A DNA stretch of 64,000 nucleotides from UBA5336 sp964415675 (GCA_964415675.1 CAYQBG010000011.1:62001-126000), one strand, 5' to 3'; positions 17,787 through 27,258 are shown, numbered from the stretch's first letter. Numbers and translations: made by a program. The notes: generated by a model from the sequence alone, not told the origin.

Positions 17787-18269
17787 TGCGCCGTCAAAGG
17801 GTCTCATCCAGACGCGTTTTTTGACTCAAGCAGTCCATCAGCTTTTTGAAGTGTCCGCTTTCGGGGCCAAGCTGACGCATTGGTGACCACCAGTGACCGG
17901 CACGACCGGGCCAGTTCGAGGCATCGCATTCCCCAAAGTCTAACGTCAGTTTTCAGTTGGTTTCCTGACAGGCGCGAGGCTTGAAGCTGATCGTTCCTGC
18001 GGTGGCAACGAGCTGGCAACAAGGCTTCGGGTTAATAAACTCCGTTATCCTCCTTTAGTTGCCATTAGGGTCCCCAAATATCCTTTAAACTCAGACCTCT
18101 AGAGTTTTCTTTGACCTTGCCAAGGTTGGGGCACACTCAACAAACGACAGCTTTGGAGCTTGCTCGCACCAACTTTGCTAATGATCCAATCGTCTCGACA
18201 GGGCCACTTCCCGCCAGAAAACACGCTACGGCGGAAGGTATGACCTGACAGCGCTACTTGCGTCTCTCC
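17787..18269. other. Gene-poor junction before the ICE Trb module
   Basis: No intact gene is seen in these 483 bases. On the minus strand, an open stretch around 17809-17947 contains GPESGHF and similar words, a remnant type I cannot name. The sequence GTGTCCGCTTTCGG at about 17850 is similar, in inverted orientation, to AAAAGCGGACATTG at about 12471 at the other side of the TetR/TonB/hydrolase module. Confidence 0.4.
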
Positions 18270-18680
18270 TCAATTCTCAGCGGCAACGACAAGGCGCATG
18301 GCGCTCTCGCTGGCTGCCCGGCGATCAAAGGTCAGGGTCTCGCTCGCGCCCGCCAGCCTTGCGGTCTCCGCAATCAGGGCGTCTGCGAACTCCACCGCGC
18401 GCCCGTCCCGGAAGACGGCGAGGGCGCGATAGGCCGCTTCGGTGTTTTCGATGATGATCTCTTCGGACCGCAAAAGGCCTTCAACGGCGGCGGCGATTTC
18501 CTCGCGTCCTGCCTTGTAGGCGCGCGCCAGCACCCAGCTCGTCTCGGCCAGAACGACCGAGCCGATGAACCCGGGGCGATCTGCGCTGAGCGAGCCGAAC
18601 ACCTCGCTTGCCAGCGCTGCCTGGGCGGCATCATCCTGAACCAGAAAGCGCACGACGAGATTGGTGTCGAGACCGATCAT
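18270..18680 (-). CDS. vapC: PIN-domain toxin (VapC-like)
   Basis: A 136-residue PIN-domain ribonuclease. Acidic residues expected in the active site are visible in MIGLDTN (D5), ETSWVL (about E46) and EFADALIAE (about D98). It overlaps the end of the antitoxin gene by 4 bases, so the two are translationally coupled. VapC toxins cleave tRNA or rRNA when the antitoxin is lost. Here the pair lies at the downstream end of the conjugation operon and probably stabilises the element. Confidence 0.88.
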   Translation of the reverse strand: MIGLDTNLVVRFLVQDDAAQAALASEVFGSLSADRPGFIGSVVLAETSWVLARAYKAGREEIAAAVEGLLRSEEIIIENTEAAYRALAVFRDGRAVEFADALIAETARLAGASETLTFDRRAASESAMRLVVAAEN

Positions 18681-18916
18681 GGCCCGGTTGCGCCGCCGGC
18701 GATGGCTTCATCCATCTCCTCAAGGCTCACGGGCGTGGCAGGTTTGCGGATGATGCCCCTCAGCGCCATGACGGGCTGGGTCGCCGGCAGGACAGCATAA
18801 TTGCCATCCTCCATGCGCACGAAGTTCACCCGGTCGCCCGGATGCAGGCCGAGTGCGTCGCGGACATCTTTCGGCAGGGTCAGCTGCCCCTTGGAGGTGA
18901 GGGTGGCTGTGCTCAT
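18677..18916 (-). CDS. vapB: AbrB/SpoVT-type antitoxin (VapB-like)
   Basis: A 79-residue protein with a swapped-hairpin AbrB DNA-binding fold (TLTSKGQLTLPKDVRDALGLHPGDRVNF) at residues 5-32 and a C-terminal tail that should bind and inhibit the PIN toxin. An AAAGGAA ribosome site precedes the ATG at 18916. The inverted repeat at 18930-18947, just upstream, is a likely operator for autoregulation. Confidence 0.9.
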   Translation of the reverse strand: MSTATLTSKGQLTLPKDVRDALGLHPGDRVNFVRMEDGNYAVLPATQPVMALRGIIRKPATPVSLEEMDEAIAGGATGP

Positions 18917-18929
18917 AATAGCGTTCCTT

Positions 18930-18947
18930 TCATGCGGTAAGGCATGA
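18930..18947. promoter_or_regulatory. Probable vapBC operator
   Basis: TCATGC and GCATGA form a perfect inverted repeat around GGTAAG, ending 14 bases upstream of the vapB ATG. AbrB-type antitoxins usually repress their own operon through such sites. This is inferred from position and symmetry. Confidence 0.45.
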
Positions 18948-18982
18948 TGTAAGGATCTGAGCCCTCCTCCGCAACCCTTCCG

Positions 18983-19291
18983 TCAACCTTCCGCGCGCTT
19001 CCAGACAAGAGACGCCTGTCCATCAAGGCCAAGGAGCACGGCCTCAACCGGTGCAGGGAAGGCCGGATCGTCCAGGATGACCCGCACAAAGGGTTTGGCG
19101 GTCTTTCCCTTGCCCTGCGACCGCCAGCCGACACCGAGGTCGCAGTCGCCTGCCTTCACGAAATAGTCCGGCGAATTGTCTGACTTCTTCTCGGTGTTGG
19201 GCACGAACCGCGCCTTGCATGAGAGCATGAGGGTGGTCAGGGCGCCGGCAAAGCCGTCCCCGTCCCGCTCAAACGTTCCGATGGTCGCCAT
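18983..19291 (-). CDS. DUF736 family protein
   Basis: A 102-residue protein beginning MATIGTFERDGDGFAGALTTL and ending in a VWKRAEG strand, as in DUF736. The family is found mostly on conjugative elements beside tra/trb genes; its function is unknown. A second, divergent DUF736 lies at 43409 on the other side of the ICE. It follows the DUF2274 gene on the same strand. Confidence 0.85.
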   Translation of the reverse strand: MATIGTFERDGDGFAGALTTLMLSCKARFVPNTEKKSDNSPDYFVKAGDCDLGVGWRSQGKGKTAKPFVRVILDDPAFPAPVEAVLLGLDGQASLVWKRAEG

Positions 19292-19292
19292 T

Positions 19293-19547
19293 CTACTGAT
19301 CCTTTCCTGTCGGCTTGGGTGAAGATTGGAGCTGGCGGCGCGCCCTTTTGAACCCGGAGTCCGAGGCGAGGAAGGCCTCCAGCATCACCGGGACAAGAGC
19401 CTCGATGCCGGGCCGCTCGCCAAAGACTGCGGCATAAACGGCAGCATAGTCTTCAAGGTCCGATCTCAGCGAAGGATCGATCGACAGGTTGAGCTTCACC
19501 GGTGTGCGGTCTGGCAGCGGGCCGATCTTCAAACTGGGCTGGGTCAT
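19293..19547 (-). CDS. DUF2274 family protein
   Basis: An 84-residue DUF2274 protein (LKIGPLPDRTPVKLNLSIDP, then a helical tail). It is a conserved last gene of Trb operons in proteobacterial ICEs and may be a ribbon-helix-helix-like protein; its role is unknown. Its ATG overlaps the trbI stop (ATGA), which indicates translational coupling. Confidence 0.85.
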   Translation of the reverse strand: MTQPSLKIGPLPDRTPVKLNLSIDPSLRSDLEDYAAVYAAVFGERPGIEALVPVMLEAFLASDSGFKRARRQLQSSPKPTGKDQ

Positions 19548-20815
19548 GATGGGTCTCCATAGGGTCTGAGAATGAGGTCCTGGTGGACAAGGATGCGGAA
19601 GCGCCAGCCGGGCCGGATCGTGAGGGTTGGCTGAACATTCAGCTGGCGGCGCACGAGTTCGTCGCCGACACGCGAGGCCCCGTCCTGGGTGGCTTCGCGC
19701 AGGGCGCGGGCGATGTCGTCATCATCATCCTCGCCGAGCTCGGCACCAATGCTGATCAGCGATGAGAGCGCTGCAGCCGAGAAGATGCGTAGTGTGTGAT
19801 GGTCGATCCGGTCGCTGAGCCCGGCCTGCCCTCGCGCATTCACGCCCGGCAGGTTTTCGATACGCAGCGAGGTTCCATCGGGGAACACCAGGCGCGACCA
19901 GACGATGAGCGCACGCGACTGTCCATAGGCGATGACGCTGTCATAGCGCCCGACCACCCGCGTGCCCTGCGGGATGAGCAGGTACTCGCCCGTCACGGTG
20001 TCATAGACCGGCTCGGTCACCTGGGCGATGACCTGCCCCGGCAGGTCAGAATTCACACCCGTCAGGAGTGTCGCCGGGATCACAGTACCGGCCATGACCT
20101 GGTAAGGCGAGACAGGGTCCTGCAAGCGGTGGGGATTGTAGATGGCGGCATCCGGACCGTCCCCGTTCAGGAAATCGAGCTTGCGCGCCTGCCGGTTGGG
20201 GTCTTCAGCGAGGCTTGCTCCGAAAGGGCTCTCAGCGCCGCCAAGCGCGAGAAATGGGTTTTCAGGTGCAATCAGGCTTGCGGTTTCAAAACCCGGCCCG
20301 GCCCCGGCACCTTGAAGCCCGCGGCCTTCAGGGCTGCGATTGGTGAAAAAGAGATCACTGCTCCGGGCTGCTTCGAGCGCCTCCCTTTGTTGACGCGCGG
20401 CCTCGATGGCCGCCTGATCGATATCGTCGCCATCCTGCGGGGCGGGGACAGCGCCGAGCCGGTCCTCAATCTCGATCCGCCCCTCCCGCTCGGCGCGCAG
20501 CATCGGGCCGCCAAGATCGCCTGGCAGGGGCGGTCCGAGGCGGTCGGGTGCCGGTTCGGTGCCCACCTCGCCATAGGAGGCGGGCAATGCAGACAGGCCG
20601 TCCGCCGTCGGCTTGTTCTCGGTGGAATAGAGCTCGCGTGGCGCGCCGTCGGACTCTCCTCCTCCCAGACTGCCGGTGACCATGGCAGTCAGCATGACCA
20701 CCAGGCCCGCGCTGCCCAGAAGTGCCGCCAGTGCGGGTTTGGAAAACCGCTTGACCGGCCTGGGGCGCGCCCGGATCGACAGGTCCGGCGCCGCAGTTTC
20801 AGGTTTGTCGCTCAT
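19544..20815 (-). CDS. trbI: Conjugal transfer protein TrbI (VirB10)
   Basis: A 423-residue inner-membrane/periplasm-spanning component of the type IV secretion core complex. There is one N-terminal transmembrane segment (about residues 28-50), a long low-complexity periplasmic linker, and a C-terminal TrbI/VirB10 domain (VMAGTVIPATLLTGVNSDLPGQV, LLIPQGTRVVGRYDS). The ATG overlaps the trbG stop. VirB10 senses ATPase energy and gates the outer-membrane channel. Confidence 0.93.
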   Translation of the reverse strand: MSDKPETAAPDLSIRARPRPVKRFSKPALAALLGSAGLVVMLTAMVTGSLGGGESDGAPRELYSTENKPTADGLSALPASYGEVGTEPAPDRLGPPLPGDLGGPMLRAEREGRIEIEDRLGAVPAPQDGDDIDQAAIEAARQQREALEAARSSDLFFTNRSPEGRGLQGAGAGPGFETASLIAPENPFLALGGAESPFGASLAEDPNRQARKLDFLNGDGPDAAIYNPHRLQDPVSPYQVMAGTVIPATLLTGVNSDLPGQVIAQVTEPVYDTVTGEYLLIPQGTRVVGRYDSVIAYGQSRALIVWSRLVFPDGTSLRIENLPGVNARGQAGLSDRIDHHTLRIFSAAALSSLISIGAELGEDDDDDIARALREATQDGASRVGDELVRRQLNVQPTLTIRPGWRFRILVHQDLILRPYGDPS

Positions 20816-21810
20816 TCCCGCTCATCCTCGAGATCGCTGCGGGCAATGCGCACGACATCCTGGTTGCGCTCACCCAGGCGGAGCTCAGCCATGGCGAACA
20901 GGCGGTCGACCACATAATAGTTTTCGCGCATGCGGTAATTGACGAGCTGGGAGCGGCCATCGCGCCCGATCACGAAAAGCGGCGGCGCCTCGCCCTGATC
21001 GAGGCGTCCAGGGAACTGTATGTAGACCTTGCGGCCATCATCGAAGACGCGCTCGGGCCGCCAGTGGGGCTCGTCGCCTGTGATCTCGTAGCGAAACTGC
21101 AGGCGTTCAAGCTGGAGACCGGACGGGAGTTCGGCCTGTGCGGGACGCTCGCCTGAGGCCACGCGCCGGATCAGAGGCGCTTCGGGGTAGCGCCAGGAAA
21201 CCGCGGCCATATAGGTCTCGTTGAAGGATTTCAGTTCGAGATAGTAGGCCCGCCGCGAGGTCGTGATGATGAGATTGGTGGTGAGGCCGGACTGGAGCGG
21301 TTTGACCAGAACATGGACCTGGGCGCCCTCACCTGCCCCGGAAACCGTGTCGCCGAGCATCCAGCGCACCGTGTCGCCAGCGGAAACCGACATGAGTTCC
21401 TCGCCGGGCTCAAGCGCAATGTCGGTGACCTGTTCGGGCGCGGTATAGATCTGGTAGAGCGCGCCGCGGGCATAGGGGTAAACCTGGATGGCATTCAGAT
21501 AATTGTCCGGATTCGGCTCGATCGCCGCTGAGGCATTGGCGGCATCGATGGCCTTGTCAGGACGCACCTTCACCACTGTGGGCTTGACCTCCTCAGGGCG
21601 AACCGACGGGCCAAAGGTGCGCGCGACAATCGGCGTATCGGCTTCAGGTATCCCTGCCGGGGCAAACTCCGGTTCCTCGCCCAGATAGACCGCCTCTATG
21701 AATTCGGGCTCATCAAGAACGATGTCCGGGGCCTTGGGCGCCAGCGATTCCAGGGTCTGGCAACCGGCAAGCGAGAGGCCGGCGAGGCCAATGAACAGTG
21801 AACGCAACAT
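20812..21810 (-). CDS. trbG: Conjugal transfer protein TrbG (VirB9), lipoprotein-like
   Basis: A 332-residue outer-membrane-complex protein. The start at 21810 gives a signal with lipobox (MLRSLFIGLAGLSLAGC); the longer frame to 22020 lies inside trbF and is not real. The VirB9 domain is seen in IQVYPYARGALYQIYTAPEQVTDI and the C-terminal GRDGRSQLVNYRMRENYYVVDR. It lies between trbF and trbI in the usual order. Confidence 0.92.
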   Translation of the reverse strand: MLRSLFIGLAGLSLAGCQTLESLAPKAPDIVLDEPEFIEAVYLGEEPEFAPAGIPEADTPIVARTFGPSVRPEEVKPTVVKVRPDKAIDAANASAAIEPNPDNYLNAIQVYPYARGALYQIYTAPEQVTDIALEPGEELMSVSAGDTVRWMLGDTVSGAGEGAQVHVLVKPLQSGLTTNLIITTSRRAYYLELKSFNETYMAAVSWRYPEAPLIRRVASGERPAQAELPSGLQLERLQFRYEITGDEPHWRPERVFDDGRKVYIQFPGRLDQGEAPPLFVIGRDGRSQLVNYRMRENYYVVDRLFAMAELRLGERNQDVVRIARSDLEDERE

Positions 21811-21823
21811 GGGGGGTGTCTCC

Positions 21824-22513
21824 TCAGTCGAGGTCTTTCGACCAGTTGATTCCGTGGACGTAGAGGCCGAGCGGATTGCGGGTGAGCGTGTCGACATCGC
21901 GTGGGGGATCGATGACGACAGCGAGCGTGGCGGTGTGGGATGTGCGTGAGATTTCGGCGCCATTGCGGTATTCGGTTTCGCGCCAGCGCAGCGTGAAACT
22001 GTCATCGGACGCGCGCACAACGCTGGTCACTTCGACGGCGACGGATCTGCGACCGACTTCGGCGAAGGGGTCATTGTCCTCGGCATAGGCGTTCAGGGTC
22101 GCCGAAGCCCGGTCGGTGGCGTAGTCATAGGCTTTCAGCCAGTTCTGACGCACCACGACCGGATCGATCGAGACCCCTCGGGTATTGCGGATGAAATCGG
22201 CGAGATGGAAGGCGATCTGGGCGTCAGTCGGCTCATAGTATTTCGAGGCCGGTCCGACGGCCCGCACGGCGCCGTCGGTCGTGAGTTCCACCACATAGGG
22301 CGTGACAATCGACTGGGTGGAGCGCCAGACCAGTCCGCCGGCAAGCAAGAAAGACAGGGCCATCGCGGCGAGCGCGGCAATGCGCCAGTTCTTCGCCTGA
22401 ACGCGGGCCGAGCCGATCCGGTCATCCCAGACCTCTGCGGCGCGCTGGTAGGGTGTGACAGGCGGGGGAGTCTCGCCGAAACGTGCGCGTGTGCGTTTCC
22501 AGATCATGGTCAC
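21824..22513 (-). CDS. trbF: Conjugal transfer protein TrbF (VirB8)
   Basis: A 229-residue bitopic inner-membrane protein with one transmembrane segment at about residues 44-63 and a periplasmic NTF2-like VirB8 domain (YYEPTDAQIAFHLADFIRN). VirB8 proteins nucleate assembly of the secretion machine. The start is GTG 22513, overlapping the trbL stop, or ATG 22507; the sequence does not decide. Confidence 0.9.
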   Translation of the reverse strand: MTMIWKRTRARFGETPPPVTPYQRAAEVWDDRIGSARVQAKNWRIAALAAMALSFLLAGGLVWRSTQSIVTPYVVELTTDGAVRAVGPASKYYEPTDAQIAFHLADFIRNTRGVSIDPVVVRQNWLKAYDYATDRASATLNAYAEDNDPFAEVGRRSVAVEVTSVVRASDDSFTLRWRETEYRNGAEISRTSHTATLAVVIDPPRDVDTLTRNPLGLYVHGINWSKDLD

Positions 22514-23841
22514 TCGTCCTCATCCTTCAAACGGGGGGAGTCTCCGGCGCCCGGGCGGTCGCCGTCCCGAACAGCGCCTGTGGCAGCCATGCTGGCATCG
22601 CGGCGCGCCTGGGAGGCGCGGATGCGCCGGGCCCAGTCGGGCGAGGTGTCACTGGACGGCTCAGCGACGCCGTCACGCCTTTCTGGAAGGCTGCCGCCGG
22701 TTGCGGCAAAGGCGGTGCGCCCGCCTGACTGGTTGGCGGCACGGGGGCGTGCGGCCATGCGGTTCCCGATGCGGCGCACCCCTTGTCCGGCTGCGGCGAC
22801 GCCTGCCATGCCAACGCCGCCCATGCCGGCCGCGACGCCGGCGGGTCCGGTCTTTCCCGAGGCGAGGCTCGCCATGGCGTAGGAGGTGCGCGCCCCGCCG
22901 CTGACGGCCGAAGCGGTCTGAACCGAGCGAATGGCTGCGCCGCCGCCGGCACGGGCCGCACCGCCTGCGATCGATGCGCCGGCGAGACCCGCTGCCCCCA
23001 CACCGGCCGCAGTGCCAAAAGCTGCGCCCGCACCAAGCTGGGGCGCGCCGGAGACAAGGCCGGTGGCGATCCCCGGACCAAAAATCCCGAGCGCCAGCAT
23101 GGCGAGCGATCCGAGAATGACCGAAGCGGCATCGGCCAGGGTGATTTCACCGGGCACGAAGGCCGATGTGATGGAGCCGAAAATGGTCGATCCGATGCCG
23201 ACAATGATGGCGAGCACCATGAGCTTGATGCCGGAGGAGACCACATTGCCGAGCACCCGTTCGGCGAGGAAGCTTGTCTTGTTCCAGAGCGCAAAGGGAA
23301 TGAGCACGAAGCCGGCAAGCGTTGTCAGCTTGAACTCGATGATTGTGATGAAGAGCTGGATCGCCAGAAAGAAGAAGGCGAGCAGCGTCACCAGGAAAGC
23401 CAGGAAAAGCACCGCGATGATGACAATGTTCTTGAAGAACTTGATCGGGCCGGACAGTTCGGAAATCTCGTCCAGCAGCGGCGTTGAGGCATCAAAGCCC
23501 GTGGCGGCCACAAAGCCTGGCCGCATGATATCCTCGGCCGTAATCGTCCCGCCGGTGGCATTGAGGCCAAGCTGGGCGAAGCTTTCGAACACTATGGTGG
23601 AGAGAAAGGAAAAATTGCCGAGCAGCAGGGCGAAGAAGCCGACATAGAGCACCTTCTTCAGAAATTTCGCGATGACGTCCGTGTCGGGCCCCATGGCCCA
23701 GAAGAGCCCGGCCAGGGTGATGTCGATGGCGATGAGGAAAGAGGTCAGGAAGGCGACATCGGGCGCCAGCAGGCCAAACCCGCTGTCGATATAGGTCGAG
23801 AAAGTCGCGACAAACTGGTCGATGACGCCAAGGTCGTCCAT
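22510..23841 (-). CDS. trbL: Conjugal transfer protein TrbL (VirB6)
   Basis: A 443-residue polytopic inner-membrane protein with about six hydrophobic segments in residues 25-270. An Ala/Gly-rich then polar tail (residues 280-443) follows, as usual for TrbL. It forms part of the inner-membrane channel. It lies between trbJ and trbF in the usual order. Confidence 0.9.
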   Translation of the reverse strand: MDDLGVIDQFVATFSTYIDSGFGLLAPDVAFLTSFLIAIDITLAGLFWAMGPDTDVIAKFLKKVLYVGFFALLLGNFSFLSTIVFESFAQLGLNATGGTITAEDIMRPGFVAATGFDASTPLLDEISELSGPIKFFKNIVIIAVLFLAFLVTLLAFFFLAIQLFITIIEFKLTTLAGFVLIPFALWNKTSFLAERVLGNVVSSGIKLMVLAIIVGIGSTIFGSITSAFVPGEITLADAASVILGSLAMLALGIFGPGIATGLVSGAPQLGAGAAFGTAAGVGAAGLAGASIAGGAARAGGGAAIRSVQTASAVSGGARTSYAMASLASGKTGPAGVAAGMGGVGMAGVAAAGQGVRRIGNRMAARPRAANQSGGRTAFAATGGSLPERRDGVAEPSSDTSPDWARRIRASQARRDASMAATGAVRDGDRPGAGDSPRLKDEDE

Positions 23842-23852
23842 CCGCCCCTCCC

Positions 23853-24575
23853 CTAGTCGCGCCGATAGGCCGAACGCTCGCCCATGAAGCGGCGATGGAA
23901 CTCGCGGGATTGCTCATCGATGGCCGCGCGACGGGCCGCTTCCAGTCCTTCGGCGCGGTACTGGGCGGCCATGAGCTGCTGCATCTGCATCTGCTGCTCG
24001 ACGCTGAGCGCAGTGAGCTGATTGCCGGCCTGGACGGCGGCGAGATTACCGGTGGCCGACTGGCTGGCCCCGACAAGGTCGGTCAGCGTGTCGCGGCTTT
24101 CGACAATGCCGGTCACGATGCCGGACTGGACCATTATCGCGTCGGAAAAGGCCGAGCGGGAAATTTCCCACTGATTGAGCGCGGTCATGACAATCTCGTC
24201 GCGCGTCAGCGCCTCATAGCTGTCGGGGAAGCGTTCAGCATAGGCGCGCTCGGACTGCTCGACCTCATAGGTGATTTCGTCGGCACGGCGCATCAGGGTT
24301 TCGATACGCTCCAGAACGCGCCGGATATGCTCCTCGCTCTCATAATCGAGGTTCCTGAGATCCTCGGCCTGGTTGACCAGGATGCGGGCTTCGTTCTGAA
24401 GCTGCTGGATCTGGTTGTTGATCTGCTGGAGTTCGCGCGCGGCGGTGTAGGTGTTCTGGACAAGATTGGTCGGATCGATGACCACATCGCCGACACCGAA
24501 CAGCGCATCGGCCGGCTGGACAGCCATGGCGCAGACAAGGCTTGTAACAAATAGCGGGACTATTCGGCGGCGCAT
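23853..24575 (-). CDS. trbJ: Conjugal transfer protein TrbJ (VirB5)
   Basis: A 240-residue secreted protein with a signal peptide (MRRRIVPLFVTSLVCAMAVQ) and long helices (RELQQINNQIQQLQNEARIL). VirB5-type proteins are minor pilus tip components involved in adhesion. The start overlaps the end of trbE by 16 bases. Confidence 0.9.
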   Translation of the reverse strand: MRRRIVPLFVTSLVCAMAVQPADALFGVGDVVIDPTNLVQNTYTAARELQQINNQIQQLQNEARILVNQAEDLRNLDYESEEHIRRVLERIETLMRRADEITYEVEQSERAYAERFPDSYEALTRDEIVMTALNQWEISRSAFSDAIMVQSGIVTGIVESRDTLTDLVGASQSATGNLAAVQAGNQLTALSVEQQMQMQQLMAAQYRAEGLEAARRAAIDEQSREFHRRFMGERSAYRRD

Positions 24576-26992
24576 GGCACACCTCCTTCCTCGTTTTCAG
24601 AAATGAGATCGCCTGCCCAGGCGAGGCCTTTCTGCCTGAGCCAGGCGCCAGCGAAGGCGTCGCCATCAAGTCCTTCCAGGTGGTCCATGGCCGCCTGGTC
24701 GGCTTTCGAGCCTGCTGCGCAGAAGGCGAGCGCCACCGGCCCGAGGCCGAGCTCGAACAGGCGGTTTCCTTCGGGCGACTGGACGTAATAGTGCCGCTTG
24801 GGCGTCGCCCGGGCGATGAGCTCGACCTGAGCGGCTGACAGGCCAAACCCGTCATAATGGGCCGCCATCGCGGGCTCATTGGCACGGGCATTGGGCAGGA
24901 ACAGACGTGTCGGGCAGCTCTCGATCAGCGCCGGGGCGATGGCGGAGCCGGAGACATCCGACAGCGACTGGGTCGCAAAAACGACCGAGACATTCTTCTT
25001 GCGCAGTGTCTTCAGCCATTCGCGGATACGGCTGGCAAACAGCGGATGATCGAGAAAGACCCAGGCCTCATCCAGGACGAGAAGCGTGGGCGCGCCGTCG
25101 AAGCGCTCTTCCAGCCGGTGGAAGAGATAGGCGAGCACGGGCGCGACGAGGCGCGGCTCATGCATCAGGGCTTCCATTTCGAAGACAGCCGCATCGCCTT
25201 GCGACAGGGCGTCGAACTCAGAATCGAGCAAGGCGCCAAAGGGCCCCTCCAGCGTGTAGGGCTGGAGCGCCTGGCGCAGCGCTTCGGACTGGATCAGCGA
25301 CACAAGTCCGGACACGGTGCGCTGGTCGACCGGGGCCTCGGCAAGATTGGAGAGCGCCGTCCAGAGCGCTTCCTTCACGTCCGGCTCCGGGCTGACGCCT
25401 TCCTGTTCCAGAAGGCCCAGCACCCAGCCCTGGGCAAAGCTCAGCTCGCCAGCCTCATCGATGCGCGCCAGCGGCTGAAAGGCGAGTGCGCCATCGAGCG
25501 CGAGTTCATAGTCCGCTCCGCCAAGGGCGCGCATCGCACAGCGGGCTGAACGGCCCTTGTCGAACACAAAGACACGCGCGCCCTCATAGCGCTGGAACTG
25601 CAGGGCGATGAGCGACAGGAGGACCGACTTGCCCGCGCCAGTGGGTCCAACCAGCATGGCATGGCCGACATCGCCCTGGTGAAGCGACAGACGGAAGGGT
25701 GTCGCGCTCCCCGTGGTGGCCATGATGAGCGGCGGGCCATCCAGATGGGCGTTGCGTTCAGGCCCGGCCCAGACCGATGCCAGAGGTGAGATGTGGGCGA
25801 GGTTCAGCGAGGAGACCAGCGGCTGGCGGACATTGGCGTAGGCGTGTCCTGGCAGGGTCCCGAACCAGGCTTCGACAGCATTCACGGTCTCGAAGATCGT
25901 CTTGAAGCCGCGCCCGTTGATCACGCGCTCGACAGCGCGAATACGCTCATCGGCCTCCTCGCCGGTTTCCGCCATGGTGGTGACGGCCACGGTCAGATAG
26001 CCATAGGCGACGAGATCGTTTCCGAGCGCCTGCAGGGCGCCGTCGGCGTCGGCGGCCTTGTTGTCGGCGTCAGTGTTGACCAGTGGCGAGGGCTCATTGG
26101 CGAGCGTCTCCTTGATCAGGGACATGATGGATTTGCGCTTGGCAAACCAGAGGCGGCGATAGCGCGTGAGCGCCTTTTCCGCGTCTGGCTTGCTGAGCGG
26201 CAGGAAGCGGGTCATCCACCGGTAGGGAAAGCCGAGCGCGTCCAGTTCCGCGAGGAGGCCCGGCTCGGAGGCAGGCGGGAAGCCTTCTATGGAACAGACC
26301 CTGAGCGCCTGACCGCCGAGAGTGGGGGCAAGGCCTCCGGCGAGGTCGCAATCGGTGAGCAGGCCATCGAGATAGGCCGGAACCTCCGGCGCGCGCACCT
26401 TCTGGCGCTTGAAAGAAATACAGTCATGGAGATAGGTCAGGGTCTCATCATCACTGAGCCAACGGGCGTCAGGCATCAGATCCGCGACAAGGTCGAGCGT
26501 GCGGTCGGTGACTGTCAGGAAGCTCTCCAGCGCCTGCCCGGCAAAGGCGGCGGGCGCCTCGGCCGGGTCTTCGATGATGAAGCTTTCGACCCGTGCCGAC
26601 CGGTCAGCCGGTGGCATCCAGGCCAGCGTCAGGAACTGGTCGGTTTCGAAATGCCGGCCCGCCTCCTCGAAATCGCTGCGCCGCTCCTCATCGACGAGCC
26701 AGGCGGCGGCGCTTGCAAAGCCGGAGGCCGGATAGGCCCGGCTCGGCCGGCGCGAGGCTTCGATGTAGAGTGCCCAGCCCGAGCCGAACCGGCGCAGTGC
26801 ATTGTTCACCCGGGCATGGAAACTGATCAGTTCCTCAGGACCTGAACTGTCGAGGTCGGGCCCGCGAAACCGCAGGGTGCGCTGGAGCGAACCATCCTTG
26901 TTCAGCACGACGCCTGGCGCGATGAGGCAGGCCCAGGTCAGGAAGTCGGCCAGGCGGTCGGGACGGGCGCGGTATTCCGTGAGGTTCAGCAT
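24560..26992 (-). CDS. trbE: Conjugal transfer ATPase TrbE (VirB4)
   Basis: An 810-residue cytoplasmic ATPase that powers pilus assembly and substrate transfer. Walker A (GPTGAGKSVLL) is near residue 450 and Walker B (LLVLDEAWVFLD) near 635. The CagE/TrbE/VirB N-terminal region and a C-terminal RecA-like domain are both complete. The start ATG overlaps trbD by 7 bases. Confidence 0.95.
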   Translation of the reverse strand: MLNLTEYRARPDRLADFLTWACLIAPGVVLNKDGSLQRTLRFRGPDLDSSGPEELISFHARVNNALRRFGSGWALYIEASRRPSRAYPASGFASAAAWLVDEERRSDFEEAGRHFETDQFLTLAWMPPADRSARVESFIIEDPAEAPAAFAGQALESFLTVTDRTLDLVADLMPDARWLSDDETLTYLHDCISFKRQKVRAPEVPAYLDGLLTDCDLAGGLAPTLGGQALRVCSIEGFPPASEPGLLAELDALGFPYRWMTRFLPLSKPDAEKALTRYRRLWFAKRKSIMSLIKETLANEPSPLVNTDADNKAADADGALQALGNDLVAYGYLTVAVTTMAETGEEADERIRAVERVINGRGFKTIFETVNAVEAWFGTLPGHAYANVRQPLVSSLNLAHISPLASVWAGPERNAHLDGPPLIMATTGSATPFRLSLHQGDVGHAMLVGPTGAGKSVLLSLIALQFQRYEGARVFVFDKGRSARCAMRALGGADYELALDGALAFQPLARIDEAGELSFAQGWVLGLLEQEGVSPEPDVKEALWTALSNLAEAPVDQRTVSGLVSLIQSEALRQALQPYTLEGPFGALLDSEFDALSQGDAAVFEMEALMHEPRLVAPVLAYLFHRLEERFDGAPTLLVLDEAWVFLDHPLFASRIREWLKTLRKKNVSVVFATQSLSDVSGSAIAPALIESCPTRLFLPNARANEPAMAAHYDGFGLSAAQVELIARATPKRHYYVQSPEGNRLFELGLGPVALAFCAAGSKADQAAMDHLEGLDGDAFAGAWLRQKGLAWAGDLISENEEGGVPCAAE

Positions 26993-27258
26993 GCATAGAA
27001 GCTCCGCTGGCGGATGTGGCGCACGAGCACGTCCATGAATTTCGGGTCCTTGCGGGCCATCCAGACCGACAGGCCATGGGCGATTACCCAGAAGACAAGG
27101 CCTACGAGCCAGAGCTGCATGCCAAGGCCGAGGGCGGCGGCCAGCGTGCCATTGATAATGGCCGCCATGCGCGGCGCACCGCCCAGGAGGATCGGCTCTG
27201 TCAGCGAGCGGTGCAGCGGCACGCTGTAGCCTTCGGGGAGATCGCCGGGCCGTGCCAT
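26986..27258 (-). CDS. trbD: Conjugal transfer protein TrbD (VirB3)
   Basis: A 90-residue inner-membrane protein with two hydrophobic segments (around residues 28-70) and the N-terminal GYSVPLHRSLTEPILLGG typical of TrbD. VirB3 proteins partner the VirB4 ATPase. It shares one base with trbC and overlaps trbE. Confidence 0.9.
   Translation of the reverse strand: MARPGDLPEGYSVPLHRSLTEPILLGGAPRMAAIINGTLAAALGLGMQLWLVGLVFWVIAHGLSVWMARKDPKFMDVLVRHIRQRSFYAC

Noticed and set aside
17834..17850. AGTCCATCA match considered as the second dusA attachment site
   Set aside because: Only about nine bases match the dusA 5' region and flanking bases differ; this is within chance expectation.
22931..23647. 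238-residue plus-strand frame
   Set aside because: It is antisense to trbL and is Ala/Pro/Ser-rich translation of a transmembrane gene.
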